From Pseudomonadota bacterium (GTDB lineage Bacteria; Desulfobacterota; Binatia; Binatales; Binataceae): a DNA stretch of 38,668 nucleotides. Where the stretch lies: contig JAJPJA010000044.1 in assembly GCA_021324455.1 (NCBI GenBank), positions 1 through 38,668 on the forward strand, written 5' to 3'. Shown piece by piece: positions 1-7,925 of this stretch. The notes under the pieces were generated by a model, which did not search any database, was not told where the DNA came from, and worked only from the letters and a program-made list of their open reading frames with translations. The number at the start of each line of letters is the position of its first letter. The first letter of the stretch is position 1. A program made the translations under genes and the position numbers.

Positions 1-327
1 CTTGAGTTTGGCATATTCCGCCTGTATGTCGTCGGTCTCGAGCGCAACCCGCGCTACACCCGCATGATAAAGCGTGGGCGGTGGATTGCCGGCGGTGGGC
101 GGCGATTTCCATTCGATCAAATCCAGCTGCGTCGCCTCTGGATCGTCGCTGAGCGCCAGCATCGCCGCGCGCGCGTTGTTATTGGGGATAAGAAAGCCGC
201 GTTCGAACACCTTGCCGCCGCCCTCGCCGATGTCCCGCACCACCTTGAACCCGAGCATCCGGTAAAACGCGAGCGAACGATCGAAGTTCCTGCAATTGAT
301 ATTGATATGAAAAATTCGCTTGAGCAT
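1..327 (-). CDS. VOC (glyoxalase/bleomycin-resistance fold) family protein, 3' end cut by window
   Basis: The reading frame starts at an ATG at 327 and runs open to base 1, giving 109 residues without a stop, so the C-terminus lies outside the window. The N-terminus MLKRIFHININCRNFDRSL is the first beta strand of a vicinal-oxygen-chelate domain with a likely metal-binding His near residue 7. FYRMLGFKVVRD follows, the usual helix-strand of VOC proteins. A second repeat begins around HAGVARVALETDD near residue 90. VOC proteins include glyoxalase I, extradiol dioxygenases and antibiotic-binding proteins, and the substrate cannot be told from this part. It lies 114 bases downstream of selB on the same strand, so co-transcription is possible. 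Family assignment is fairly sure; function is open. Confidence 0.8.
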   Translation of the reverse strand, partial: MLKRIFHININCRNFDRSLAFYRMLGFKVVRDIGEGGGKVFERGFLIPNNNARAAMLALSDDPEATQLDLIEWKSPPTAGNPPPTLYHAGVARVALETDDIQAEYAKLK

Positions 328-441
328 GCACCATCCGCCTGTCGCCAGAGTCGATTGGCTGTATCGCCCACGGCCGGCGCGATGTCAAATCATAGGGCCA
401 TGACCGCCTCTCGGGACCGCGCTTGATTTTTCCGCGCTGAT

Positions 442-2364
442 TCACGTCCGGCGCAGGCGGCGGGCGTCGCCTACGCGCGTGGTCACTCCGGCGTGGTCGA
501 AATAATCCAGCAGGCTGATTGAAAACTTGCGCGAGGCGGCCAGCAGGTCGCGATAAGTCGCGGCGTTGATTTCCTGGTGGCTGGCCAGATAATCGAGCAG
601 ACGGCTGCGGGCGGCTTCGAGGTGGGAGCGTTCGAAATACAGATCGCTGGCGATTTTCACCACGCGCCCCTTTATCTCCAACGCCGCGAGCACCGTCTTC
701 AGCTTGAACTCCTGTCCGGGCGCAACATTGAGCGCGCGCGCCAGTTGATTGAGGTCCGGCGGATGGAATCCGGCCTTTGCCAGCTCCGCGCAGATCCGCT
801 CCGCCATCGTGCCGTCGTCGCCCGTCAGCCTCACCTGATGCGAGCGCAGGCGGACGCTGTTGTCCTCGCGCACGATTTCAGCCTCGCGCGCGATCCGATC
901 GATAATCGCCTTAAACGCGCGCGCCGCGATGTCGTAGGGCAGACGCGCGCGCAGCGCCTCCATCTCCAGGCCCGGCGCCAGCGGATTGGCCTTATGATGC
1001 GCGGCAAGTGCGGCGCTCACCAAACGCTTGAGCTGGTCCCATTTATCGGCGGTGGTGTAGCCCTCCACGTCGCCCAGCGAGAGCTTGATGAAACGGCGGT
1101 CCGCCAGTTGGCGGGCCACCTCCTGATGCGGCTGGTTGAGCAGGACCGCGATCGCCGCCGACGGCATCGCAAAGGCGTCCTGCAGATTGAGCAACGCCTC
1201 GATCGCGCCGGCGCCGGCCGCGCCCGACAGCGTCGCCAGCCGCGCCGCATAGGTCTCCACCGGCTTGCGGTTGCGCCGTCCCAGCGGATTGAGCACCATG
1301 CCGCCGCCCCAGGTGCGTTGATTGGTTTCGTCGCGGATTACAAAGCGGTCGCCCGCCAGCGCCAGCACCGGGTCCTGCAGCACCAGTTGGGCCAGCCCGC
1401 TGCTGCCGTGAGCAATCTGGCGCTGCGCTTGCAGCACGATCGCGCGGGCCATCACCTCGGCCGTGCCGATAAACAGCCGCACGCGCGTGTTGTTGGCCAG
1501 CGGCGCCGGCGCGGTCGGGCGGATTTCCAAACGCGCGTCGAGGCGGAGGGTGTCGAAGTCCAGCGCTTCGTCGGCCAGCCACGACCCGCGCTGCAATTCG
1601 ATTTTCTCGGCGCCGGCCAGGTTCAACGCGACGCGCTGACACAAGCCGGCCTGTTCCACCGGCTGACCATGGACCTGAATCGCGCGCACCCGCACTTCGC
1701 CGCCGCCCGGCTGCACGCGCAGCTTTTGTCCCACGCGCACCTGCGCGCCCAGCGCGGTGCCGGTGACGACGGTGCCGTGCCCCTTCATCACAAAGGCGCG
1801 ATCGACCGGCAGGCGAAACAGTCCGGTGGGGCGGCGCGCCTGAAAGCCCTCCAGTTGCCGGTTAATCTCCGCGCGCAGTTCTTCGATACCGATGCCCCGG
1901 GTGGACGAGACCGGCAGAATCGGCGCGCCGGCCAGTGCGGTGCCTTCGGCCAGCAGGCGGATTTCCTCGCTGACCTCCGCGATACGGTTGCTGCCCGCAA
2001 GATCGGCCTTGGTGATGGCGAAGATGCCGCGCTTGACGCCCAGTAGATGGAGCACCTCGAAATGCTCCTCGGTCTGCGGCATCACGCCGTCGTCCGCCGC
2101 CACCGCCAGCAGCATCAGATCGATACCGTGCGCGCCGGCCAGCATGTTGCGGATGAACCGCTCATGCCCGGGTACGTCGACGATGCCGGCGCGGGTGCCG
2201 TCGGGCAGCGTGAAGTACGCGAAGCCCAGGTCGATCGAGATGCCGCGCTCTTTTTCTTCCTTGAGCCGGTCGGTGTCCTGCCCGGTCAGCGCCTTGATCA
2301 GCGCGGTCTTGCCGTGATCGATATGGCCGGCGGTGCCGATAATTGCATGTGCGATAGCAGCCAT
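442..2364 (-). CDS. selB: Selenocysteine-specific translation elongation factor SelB
   Basis: SelB is the GTP-binding factor that brings Sec-tRNA to UGA codons followed by a SECIS hairpin. This 640-residue protein has the normal family length. The G-domain motifs are intact: GHIDHGKT at residues 13-20, the switch I motif GISIDLGF at 41-48 (a SelB hallmark), DVPGHE at 63-68 and TKAD at 118-121. EF-Tu-like beta-barrel domains follow from about 175 to 370. The C-terminal third (about 380-640) has the winged-helix character of the SECIS-binding region, ending in a segment with [19 protein letters not shown]. The Shine-Dalgarno is weak. The gene sits 48 bases downstream of the second hydrolase-like gene. 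No selA, selD or tRNA-Sec gene is visible in the window. Its presence implies that the organism makes selenoproteins. Confidence 0.95.
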   Translation of the reverse strand: MAAIAHAIIGTAGHIDHGKTALIKALTGQDTDRLKEEKERGISIDLGFAYFTLPDGTRAGIVDVPGHERFIRNMLAGAHGIDLMLLAVAADDGVMPQTEEHFEVLHLLGVKRGIFAITKADLAGSNRIAEVSEEIRLLAEGTALAGAPILPVSSTRGIGIEELRAEINRQLEGFQARRPTGLFRLPVDRAFVMKGHGTVVTGTALGAQVRVGQKLRVQPGGGEVRVRAIQVHGQPVEQAGLCQRVALNLAGAEKIELQRGSWLADEALDFDTLRLDARLEIRPTAPAPLANNTRVRLFIGTAEVMARAIVLQAQRQIAHGSSGLAQLVLQDPVLALAGDRFVIRDETNQRTWGGGMVLNPLGRRNRKPVETYAARLATLSGAAGAGAIEALLNLQDAFAMPSAAIAVLLNQPHQEVARQLADRRFIKLSLGDVEGYTTADKWDQLKRLVSAALAAHHKANPLAPGLEMEALRARLPYDIAARAFKAIIDRIAREAEIVREDNSVRLRSHQVRLTGDDGTMAERICAELAKAGFHPPDLNQLARALNVAPGQEFKLKTVLAALEIKGRVVKIASDLYFERSHLEAARSRLLDYLASHQEINAATYRDLLAASRKFSISLLDYFDHAGVTTRVGDARRLRRT

Positions 2365-2412
2365 CGCCCTGGAGTCGGTTCGATCGCGGCAGCGTTGCGC
2401 GCCGCGCGGAGA

Positions 2413-2781
2413 TCAACCCATGCCGGCCATCTTCATATCGAAGTAATCGCGCCAGGCGCTGATTTTGCCGTCTTTCAGTTCGAACACGCCGGCCACCGGC
2501 AGGTCAATCCGTTTGCCGTCGGGCATCACCATGGTGTCGACGCGTTCGGTGATGACCAGGTTGCCGGCGGCGGCGCTGTTGAGGATTTTGATTTCGACCG
2601 CCTTCAGCATCCCGGCGAACTGATGCAGTCCCTTGCGGATTTCGGACCTGCCCTTGAGCGGATCGAGCGGGATGTTGTGATAGACCGCGTCCTCGGTCAT
2701 GTAGCTCAGCATCTCGTCCACGTTCATCCGCTTCCAGGTATCGCAGAACGCGGCGACGATTTTTTCGTTTTCGGATGCCAT
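2413..2781 (-). CDS. Limonene-1,2-epoxide hydrolase family (NTF2-like fold) protein, copy 1
   Basis: This is a 122-residue single-domain protein of the NTF2/SnoaL superfamily that matches the limonene-1,2-epoxide hydrolase branch. The residues that build the active site of Rhodococcus LEH (Tyr and Asn, then an Arg-x-Asp pair, then Asp in WRDYFD) all have counterparts: Y34 and N36 in AVYHNIP, R80 and D82 in ERVD, D112 in WRDYFD. An epoxide hydrolase reaction is therefore plausible; the substrate is unknown. A strong AAGGAGG Shine-Dalgarno precedes the ATG at 2781. It lies 51 bases downstream of a paralogue that is about 56 percent identical by hand count, and both follow an ABC importer operon. 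The alternative is a non-catalytic SnoaL-like protein. Confidence 0.8.
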   Translation of the reverse strand: MASENEKIVAAFCDTWKRMNVDEMLSYMTEDAVYHNIPLDPLKGRSEIRKGLHQFAGMLKAVEIKILNSAAAGNLVITERVDTMVMPDGKRIDLPVAGVFELKDGKISAWRDYFDMKMAGMG

Positions 2782-2832
2782 CGGGGGTGCCTCCTTGCTT
2801 CCTGGCCTTGGCGCCTGGTATCGGCGGAGGGC

Positions 2833-3201
2833 TCAGCCCACGCCCGCCATCTTCATATCGAAGTAATCGCGCCACGCGCTGATTTTGCCGCCCGACACTT
2901 CGAACACGCCCACGACCGGGACGGATCCTTTTTTGCCGCCTTTGTAGACGAAGGAATCCACCCGCTCATTCATCACCACGTTTGCGTTTGAGGCGGTACG
3001 GAGAATCCTGAAGTCGATCGCGTCGGCCATCTTGAGGAATCCGTTGACGACCGCGCGGATGGCTTGCTTGCCCCTGGCCGGCGCCATCGGGATGTTGTGA
3101 TACACGGCGTCGTCGGTCATGAAGGCGAGGATTTCGTCGAGGTTCATCCGCGACCATGCGCGGCAGAAGTCGGTGACGATTTTTTCGTTCTCCGCTGACA
3201 T
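2833..3201 (-). CDS. Limonene-1,2-epoxide hydrolase family (NTF2-like fold) protein, copy 2
   Basis: This is the tandem paralogue of the protein at 2413-2781 and also 122 residues long. It keeps the same putative catalytic set: Y34 and N36 (AVYHNIP), R80 and D82 (ERVD), D112 (WRDYFD). The first 40 and last 20 residues are nearly the same as in copy 1. The middle (about 41-95), which forms most of the substrate pocket in this fold, has diverged, for example KGGKKGSVPVV against PDGKRIDLPVA. That pattern suggests duplication followed by a change of specificity. A GGAGG Shine-Dalgarno sits 9 bases before the ATG at 3201. It begins 42 bases after the AAA-associated-domain gene of the ABC operon, so co-transcription with the importer is likely. 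Confidence 0.8.
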   Translation of the reverse strand: MSAENEKIVTDFCRAWSRMNLDEILAFMTDDAVYHNIPMAPARGKQAIRAVVNGFLKMADAIDFRILRTASNANVVMNERVDSFVYKGGKKGSVPVVGVFEVSGGKISAWRDYFDMKMAGVG

Positions 3202-3243
3202 CCGAAAGTCCTCCCTGGGCTGGCGAAACTTGTTCCTGAACGT

Positions 3244-3731
3244 TTATTCCTGATCGAGATAGAAACGATCTTCGTCCTGGTTATAGCCGAAAAGCTCGGC
3301 GAAGCGGCCCCAGTTAACGATCGTGGAGAAGAGCCGTTCGGGGTCTTCGTTGGGCAGCAGCATCACCAGATGCTCCAGGACCAGTTCCTTGTCCATCGAG
3401 CGCTCCTCCTGGCCTTTGAGCAGACGAATCAGATAATTGAACAGGCCATGGTCGCGCAAGCGCTCGCGCAGCATCAGCTTGCGCTCATTGATGTCGGATT
3501 CGAGAAATTTGCGGCCCAGCGGCAGCAGAACGATATCGCCGCCGGGAGTTTCGACGAAACCCAGAATTTCGGCCGCTTTCATCACTTTGAGCAACTCGCC
3601 CAGATCGTAGTTGAGATCGCGCGCCAGACGGTAGCCGTCCTCGCGGCCGCCCCGATCGTCGAGAATTTCCAGCAGGCCAAAGACCCGCGGCAGACCGGTG
3701 CTGGGTATCGGATGGATGCCCGTCGGAGGCA

Positions 3732-3732
<1 letters not shown>
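3244..3732 (-). CDS. AAA-associated domain protein (ABC transporter C-terminal domain as a separate gene)
   Basis: The 162-residue product matches the AAA-associated domain (PF09821 type) that is often fused behind the ATPase of nitrate/sulfonate/taurine-type importers. It contains the winged-helix-like stretch FGLLEILDDRGGREDGYRLA and then RDLNYDLGELLKVMKAAEIL. It ends with the charged GYNQDEDRFYLDQE tail. Here it is its own gene. Its ATG at 3732 shares one base with the TGA of the ATPase gene (TGATG), which favours translational coupling. The frame stays open upstream into the ATPase gene, but that part reads as a shadow and has no domain content. The likely role is a regulatory or stabilising subunit of the ATPase. 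Confidence 0.85.
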
Positions 3733-4490
<758 letters not shown>

Positions 4491-4562
4491 GGGTCTCCGG
4501 GTTCCGCTTCACAGCAGCGCGTCATTGCAGGCGATCCAATCGGCGCCGGTCATCCATCGGGG

Positions 4563-6278
4563 TCAGTAGTCCACGCGGAAACGTTCGGTGGCGAAATTAT
4601 ATACTGGCCGCCAGACCAGCCGGTTAAGTCCCATTACTATCAAAACCATCGACAGCAGGCTAAGCAGGATCATCGTACCATTGCCGGTTTCGTAGGTGGC
4701 GCGGTCGAGCAGCGCGCCCAGCCCCAGGACCTCGTAATGATGCCCGCGGTAGATGAAGTACTCCGACAGGATCAGCGCGTTCCAGCCGCCGCCCCACGCC
4801 GTGATACTGCCGGTCACCAGCGACGGCGACAGCGCCGGCACCGTGACCTTGCGCCATCCGGCATAGCGGCTCAGTCCGAAGGAGCGCGCGGCTTCCTTTA
4901 AGTCCGCCGGCACCTGGCGCGCGCCGGCCAGCAGGTTGAAGAGCAAATACCATTGCATCCCGGTCAGGATCAGCAGGATCGAAGCCAGGTTCATATTGCC
5001 GGTGAGTTGGATCACAAACAGTACGATAACCGGGAACAGCGCGGTCGCCGGCATCGAACCGGCGATCTCCGCCAGCGGCGCCAGCAGCCGGTCGAAGCGC
5101 GGATTGTCGGAGGCCGCCAGCGTGCAGGGCAGCGTCCAGGCCAGAGAAATCGCGTAGGCAATCAGCAGACGCAGAAAGGAGGCGCCGGCGGCCGCCGGGA
5201 TCATCCGTGCCTCGCTCGGCCACGGCTGCCTCAGGGTCCTGACCAGGGCAATCAAGCCGTCGCCCAAACCATAGATGATTAAGGCGACCAGCGCGCTCAG
5301 CCATGCGATGCGCAGGGGCTTGCCGATGCGCTGGAGCAGAGCGCCCAGGCGCGCCATCGCGCCGGCGCGGGCCAGGCGCGCGAACATGGTCGTGATCGGA
5401 TGGACCAGCGTGCGCATCGCGCGGCGGATATTGACGCCCAGGCGCACAAGCAAATCGTAAATCTGCGTGGTGCCGGCGCTCTGGCTGGCGGCGAACTCGT
5501 AGCGGAACTTCTGCGCCCAGATGGAAAGCGGCTGCCACACCAGCACGTCCATCAGCACAATTATTACCAAAAGCGCGACCAGACCGGCGATGAGTTCGCC
5601 GGTGCGGCCCTTGTCCGCCGCCTCCATTAAAAAACTGCCGAGCCCGGGCAGGCGGTAATGAGCGGGGCCGACCGCGATAATTTCGCACGCGATCAGAAAA
5701 TACCATCCTGCCACCCATGACAGGATCGAGTTATAGACCAGCTTGGGAACCGACGCCGGCACATACAACCGCTTAAGCCGCATCCATCCGGTGACGCCGA
5801 ATGAATCCAGCGCTTCCAGCGAATCGGCCGGGATGGTTTTGACCGCTTCGTAAACGCCCAGGGCCAAATTCCACGCCTGGCTGGTGAAGATGAGAAAAAT
5901 CGCGGCCAATTCGACGCCCAAACGCCCGCCCCCTGAAATCGCCACGAAGAAATAAATCGCCGCCGGAAAAAATCCCACCACCGGCACCGATTGGGCGATA
6001 TCGATGGCCGGGATCATGATGCGCTCGTTCCGGGGGTTGCGCGCCGCCGCCATCCCGTAGGAAATCGCGAAGGCCAGCGACAGGACGTAGGCGGCCAGCA
6101 TCCGATAGAACGAGCAGAACGCATAGTAGGGCAGATTGGAGAGCTGAACATTGAGGTGCGGATGAATCGCCGCCACCCGATGCCGGTATTGGAAGAACAG
6201 CGCCAAAAATCCGGCCAGCAGCAGAAAAGATATCAGCCAGTTCAACGACTGGCGTACGGTGAACGTTTGACGTCGCAT
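4563..6278 (-). CDS. Two-domain ABC importer permease (tandem BPD-type transmembrane domains)
   Basis: At 571 residues this is twice the usual length because two permease domains are fused. Each has about five to six hydrophobic segments, roughly 13-250 and 325-555. Each carries its own EAA-type coupling loop: one near 153-175 (LEALDSFGVTGWMRLKR) and one near 460-481 (KEAARSFGLSRYAGWRKV). One polypeptide can therefore supply both halves of the channel, with the ATPase at 3732-4490 as a homodimer. It is the first gene of the array and a candidate promoter lies about 120 to 150 bases upstream. No periplasmic binding protein gene lies next to it, so that component must be elsewhere or be shared. 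The family is NitT/TauT-like. Confidence 0.92.
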   Translation of the reverse strand: MRRQTFTVRQSLNWLISFLLLAGFLALFFQYRHRVAAIHPHLNVQLSNLPYYAFCSFYRMLAAYVLSLAFAISYGMAAARNPRNERIMIPAIDIAQSVPVVGFFPAAIYFFVAISGGGRLGVELAAIFLIFTSQAWNLALGVYEAVKTIPADSLEALDSFGVTGWMRLKRLYVPASVPKLVYNSILSWVAGWYFLIACEIIAVGPAHYRLPGLGSFLMEAADKGRTGELIAGLVALLVIIVLMDVLVWQPLSIWAQKFRYEFAASQSAGTTQIYDLLVRLGVNIRRAMRTLVHPITTMFARLARAGAMARLGALLQRIGKPLRIAWLSALVALIIYGLGDGLIALVRTLRQPWPSEARMIPAAAGASFLRLLIAYAISLAWTLPCTLAASDNPRFDRLLAPLAEIAGSMPATALFPVIVLFVIQLTGNMNLASILLILTGMQWYLLFNLLAGARQVPADLKEAARSFGLSRYAGWRKVTVPALSPSLVTGSITAWGGGWNALILSEYFIYRGHHYEVLGLGALLDRATYETGNGTMILLSLLSMVLIVMGLNRLVWRPVYNFATERFRVDY

Positions 6279-6397
6279 GAGCTGCGTTCAGTATAGCGGA
6301 CCAGCGGCGGCCTTGGATGCGCGCATCGTTGCGCCAGTATGGCGCGGCGCCGATCTTCCGGTGAAGCCTTACGCGCAAATCCCCAAAACCGCAACGC

Positions 6398-6426
6398 AAT
6401 AGGTCACGCCGTATCGGCGCTGTCAA
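6398..6426 (-). promoter_or_regulatory. Candidate promoter for the ABC importer array
   Basis: On the minus strand a perfect TTGACA -35 box (6421-6426) is followed 17 bases later by CCTATT (6398-6403), or 19 bases later by TATTGC, as a poor -10 box. It faces the permease gene, whose ATG is at 6278, leaving a leader of about 110 bases. The -35 match is good and the -10 match weak, so this is only a candidate. Confidence 0.35.
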
Positions 6427-6460
6427 GCACGCCATCGTGGTAAAATTTCCAACTACCTAA

Positions 6461-6489
6461 TTGCCCTGACGTGCGCGGCGCGGTACAAA
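6461..6489 (+). promoter_or_regulatory. Candidate promoter for the structured leader and the unknown gene at 6888
   Basis: TTGCCC (6461-6466) and TACAAA (6484-6489) are separated by 17 bases and each matches the sigma-70 consensus at four of six positions. The predicted start near 6496 would give a leader of about 390 bases before the ATG at 6888. It diverges from the candidate promoter at 6398-6426. Confidence 0.3.
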
Positions 6490-6495
6490 AATCCT

Positions 6496-6887
6496 CGGGA
6501 CCCGTGCGCTCAAACGGCCGGGCTCCGCAACGGGAAAAGGCTGCAAGTTGAAGAGGTCATCGAGAGCCGAACATCACGCTCTATGCGCTTGGTGATTTCA
6601 GACCGCGGACGACAGTTTATGCCATCGGGTAGACCGATGGCCTGGTGCCGGGGTTGCACCCCCAGGGCGCTTGGATTTCGGCGCCGGTGCACGCCACGGT
6701 TACTGGCCTAAACGGCGCAGGGAGGTTGAGAGCTTTGAGAGACGGGCCATCGGTCCGAGGAAGTTCCAAGACCTCCCGAGCCAATTCCGCCAGCGCGCTG
6801 AGGCTGCTGGTTTCGGCGCGCGGTCTGGCCACTGGTCATACGCCGGAAACGCGCTCGCCGTCGGGTCACAATATCTCCGCGGCGGGG
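6496..6887 (+). other. Gene-free region with clustered inverted repeats (possible structured leader or ncRNA)
   Basis: The interval 6279-6887 has no convincing gene, and its right part is rich in short perfect inverted repeats. GCCATCGG (6621-6628) and CCGATGGC (6634-6641) form an 8-bp stem with loop GTAGA. It is followed at once by a second hairpin built on GGGGT (6650-6654) and ACCCC (6658-6662), flanked by CTGG/CCAG. A copy of GGCCATCGG occurs at 6745-6753 and could pair over 9 bases with 6634-6642, excluding the first hairpin. GGGAGGT near 6720 can pair with ACCTCCC near 6770. A frame starting with GTG at 6645 runs through, but its composition looks non-coding. I match it to no known RNA family. 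Confidence 0.35.
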
Positions 6888-7439
6888 ATGCCGCCGTTCC
6901 AGAACCTCAAATTCGAAAACTGCCTGCCGGTAAACCTGCGCAGTTTCCTCAAGGGCGAGCTGGGTCAGCGCCTGTACATCGACGACAGCACCATCGCGCC
7001 CGCCAGCGGCGAGCTTCCCGAGGCGTTCATGCGCGACCTGGCGCGGGCCATCAGGCGGTTTTCCTTTACCCGCGCCCACGAATCCTGGGTTGAGGTCAGC
7101 GTCGGCCGCCGCGCGCTGGAGGATGGTCTGACCCGCAGCCGTATCGGGGCAACCCGCGTCGTGTTGTGCCTGCGTTGTGCTCGGGTGAGCGTGGGAGCCG
7201 ACGCGCCGGCAGAGCATAGCGACCCGTCCTGCGTGGCGCTGGCGCTGCACGGCTTCTCGTCGTGCGATTACGAGGGAGAACCGGCCAGCATGGCGGCCCA
7301 GGTGCGGCGCAACCTTTATCGTGAGATTATCAATTTCCGCCGCGCCCGCCAGTCCCAGCAATTGGAGCATTACGAGCTGGATTACTACCTGCGCGACGCC
7401 GAGTACGTGTTCACCTGGCGCCCGCTTCCGTCAAAGTAG
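6888..7439 (+). CDS. Hypothetical protein, 183 residues
   Basis: I do not recognise this protein. The frame is open from 6645, but the first 81 codons read as low-quality Arg/Ser/Ala/Gly sequence. Protein-like sequence starts around the ATG at 6888 (MPPFQNLKFENCLPVNLRSF). The remainder looks soluble: a mixed alpha/beta N-terminal half containing GELGQRLYIDDSTIAPASGE and RDLARAIRRFSFTRAHESW, a Cys-containing strand region (VVLCLRCARVSVG), and a C-terminal half with a helical stretch rich in Arg and Gln (YREIINFRRARQSQQLEHYE) before DYYLRDAEYVFTW. There is no signal peptide or membrane segment. The Shine-Dalgarno before 6888 is poor, so the start is uncertain. It stands alone between divergent ABC genes and the convergent xseAB pair. 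Confidence 0.55.
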   Translation: MPPFQNLKFENCLPVNLRSFLKGELGQRLYIDDSTIAPASGELPEAFMRDLARAIRRFSFTRAHESWVEVSVGRRALEDGLTRSRIGATRVVLCLRCARVSVGADAPAEHSDPSCVALALHGFSSCDYEGEPASMAAQVRRNLYREIINFRRARQSQQLEHYELDYYLRDAEYVFTWRPLPSK

Positions 7440-7652
7440 ATTCCACTCTCGCCTGAAACTCCGCTTTCCCGTGCCGCGGAGGCGGCCGGGTTTCGTTTGT
7501 CAAAAACGCGGACAGGCTGTACGCGGACTGACGCCCGCGCCGCCGAGCGTCAACATAAGGTCGTGCGAGAAAAGACCTCGCGCGTCAACGACAGACGTGA
7601 ACGCCTGTCCTACTCGTACAGGCCGATGGGAGAGACAGGATGATTGTCCGCG

Positions 7653-7919
7653 TCATGAGGGCAGATCGTCGTCGTCGCCGCCGTTCTTGACCTCCAGCCG
7701 GTAAGGGGTCGTGCGCAGTTCGCCCTGGTTATCGCGCACCAGCACTTCTATCTTCTTTTCCACTTCCTCAAGCTTCCGGTTGAGCGATCGCACCAGCTCG
7801 ACGCCATGCTCGAAGGCCTTGATGGAATCCTCCAGGGACAGTTCGCCGCTGTCGATGCGCGCCACTGTGTCTTCGAGTTCCTTGAGTTCGTCTTCGAATT
7901 TTTTTTCCTGGGCCGCCAT
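7653..7919 (-). CDS. xseB: Exodeoxyribonuclease VII small subunit
   Basis: The 88-residue protein is the helical accessory subunit that binds several copies to XseA to form exonuclease VII, which degrades single-stranded DNA to short oligonucleotides in repair. The family core is clear: KFEDELKELEDTVARIDSGE, then LSLEDSIKAFEHGVELVRSL, then RKLEEVEKKIEVL at about residues 7-60. The C-terminal tail is acidic and Asp-rich (NGGDDDDLPS). It starts 6 bases after the xseA stop, so the two are co-transcribed and probably translated in step. The length is typical for the family. Confidence 0.95.
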   Translation of the reverse strand: MAAQEKKFEDELKELEDTVARIDSGELSLEDSIKAFEHGVELVRSLNRKLEEVEKKIEVLVRDNQGELRTTPYRLEVKNGGDDDDLPS

Positions 7920-7925
7920 AGGTAA

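Noticed and set aside
6541..6660. Possible tRNA-Sec gene because selB is nearby and a TTTCAGA loop occurs near 6595
   Set aside because: The bases on either side of that loop do not pair to an anticodon stem, and no acceptor stem with a CCA end is found.
6640..6860. Possible cobalamin riboswitch because of GCCACTGG at 6828-6835 and a stem-rich context
   Set aside because: The other conserved parts of that riboswitch, such as the paired GGGAA-CCGGTG core, are not present in order.
6645..6887. GTG start at 6645 for the unknown gene, giving 264 residues
   Set aside because: The added 81 residues have the Arg/Ser/Gly/Ala composition of non-coding GC-rich DNA and coincide with the inverted repeats.
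7510..7620. GGACAGGC/GCCTGTCC inverted repeat about 90 bases apart, and a GCGAG/CTCGC hairpin, between the unknown gene and xseB
   Set aside because: The stems are short, widely spaced or without a T run, and not better than expected in this composition.
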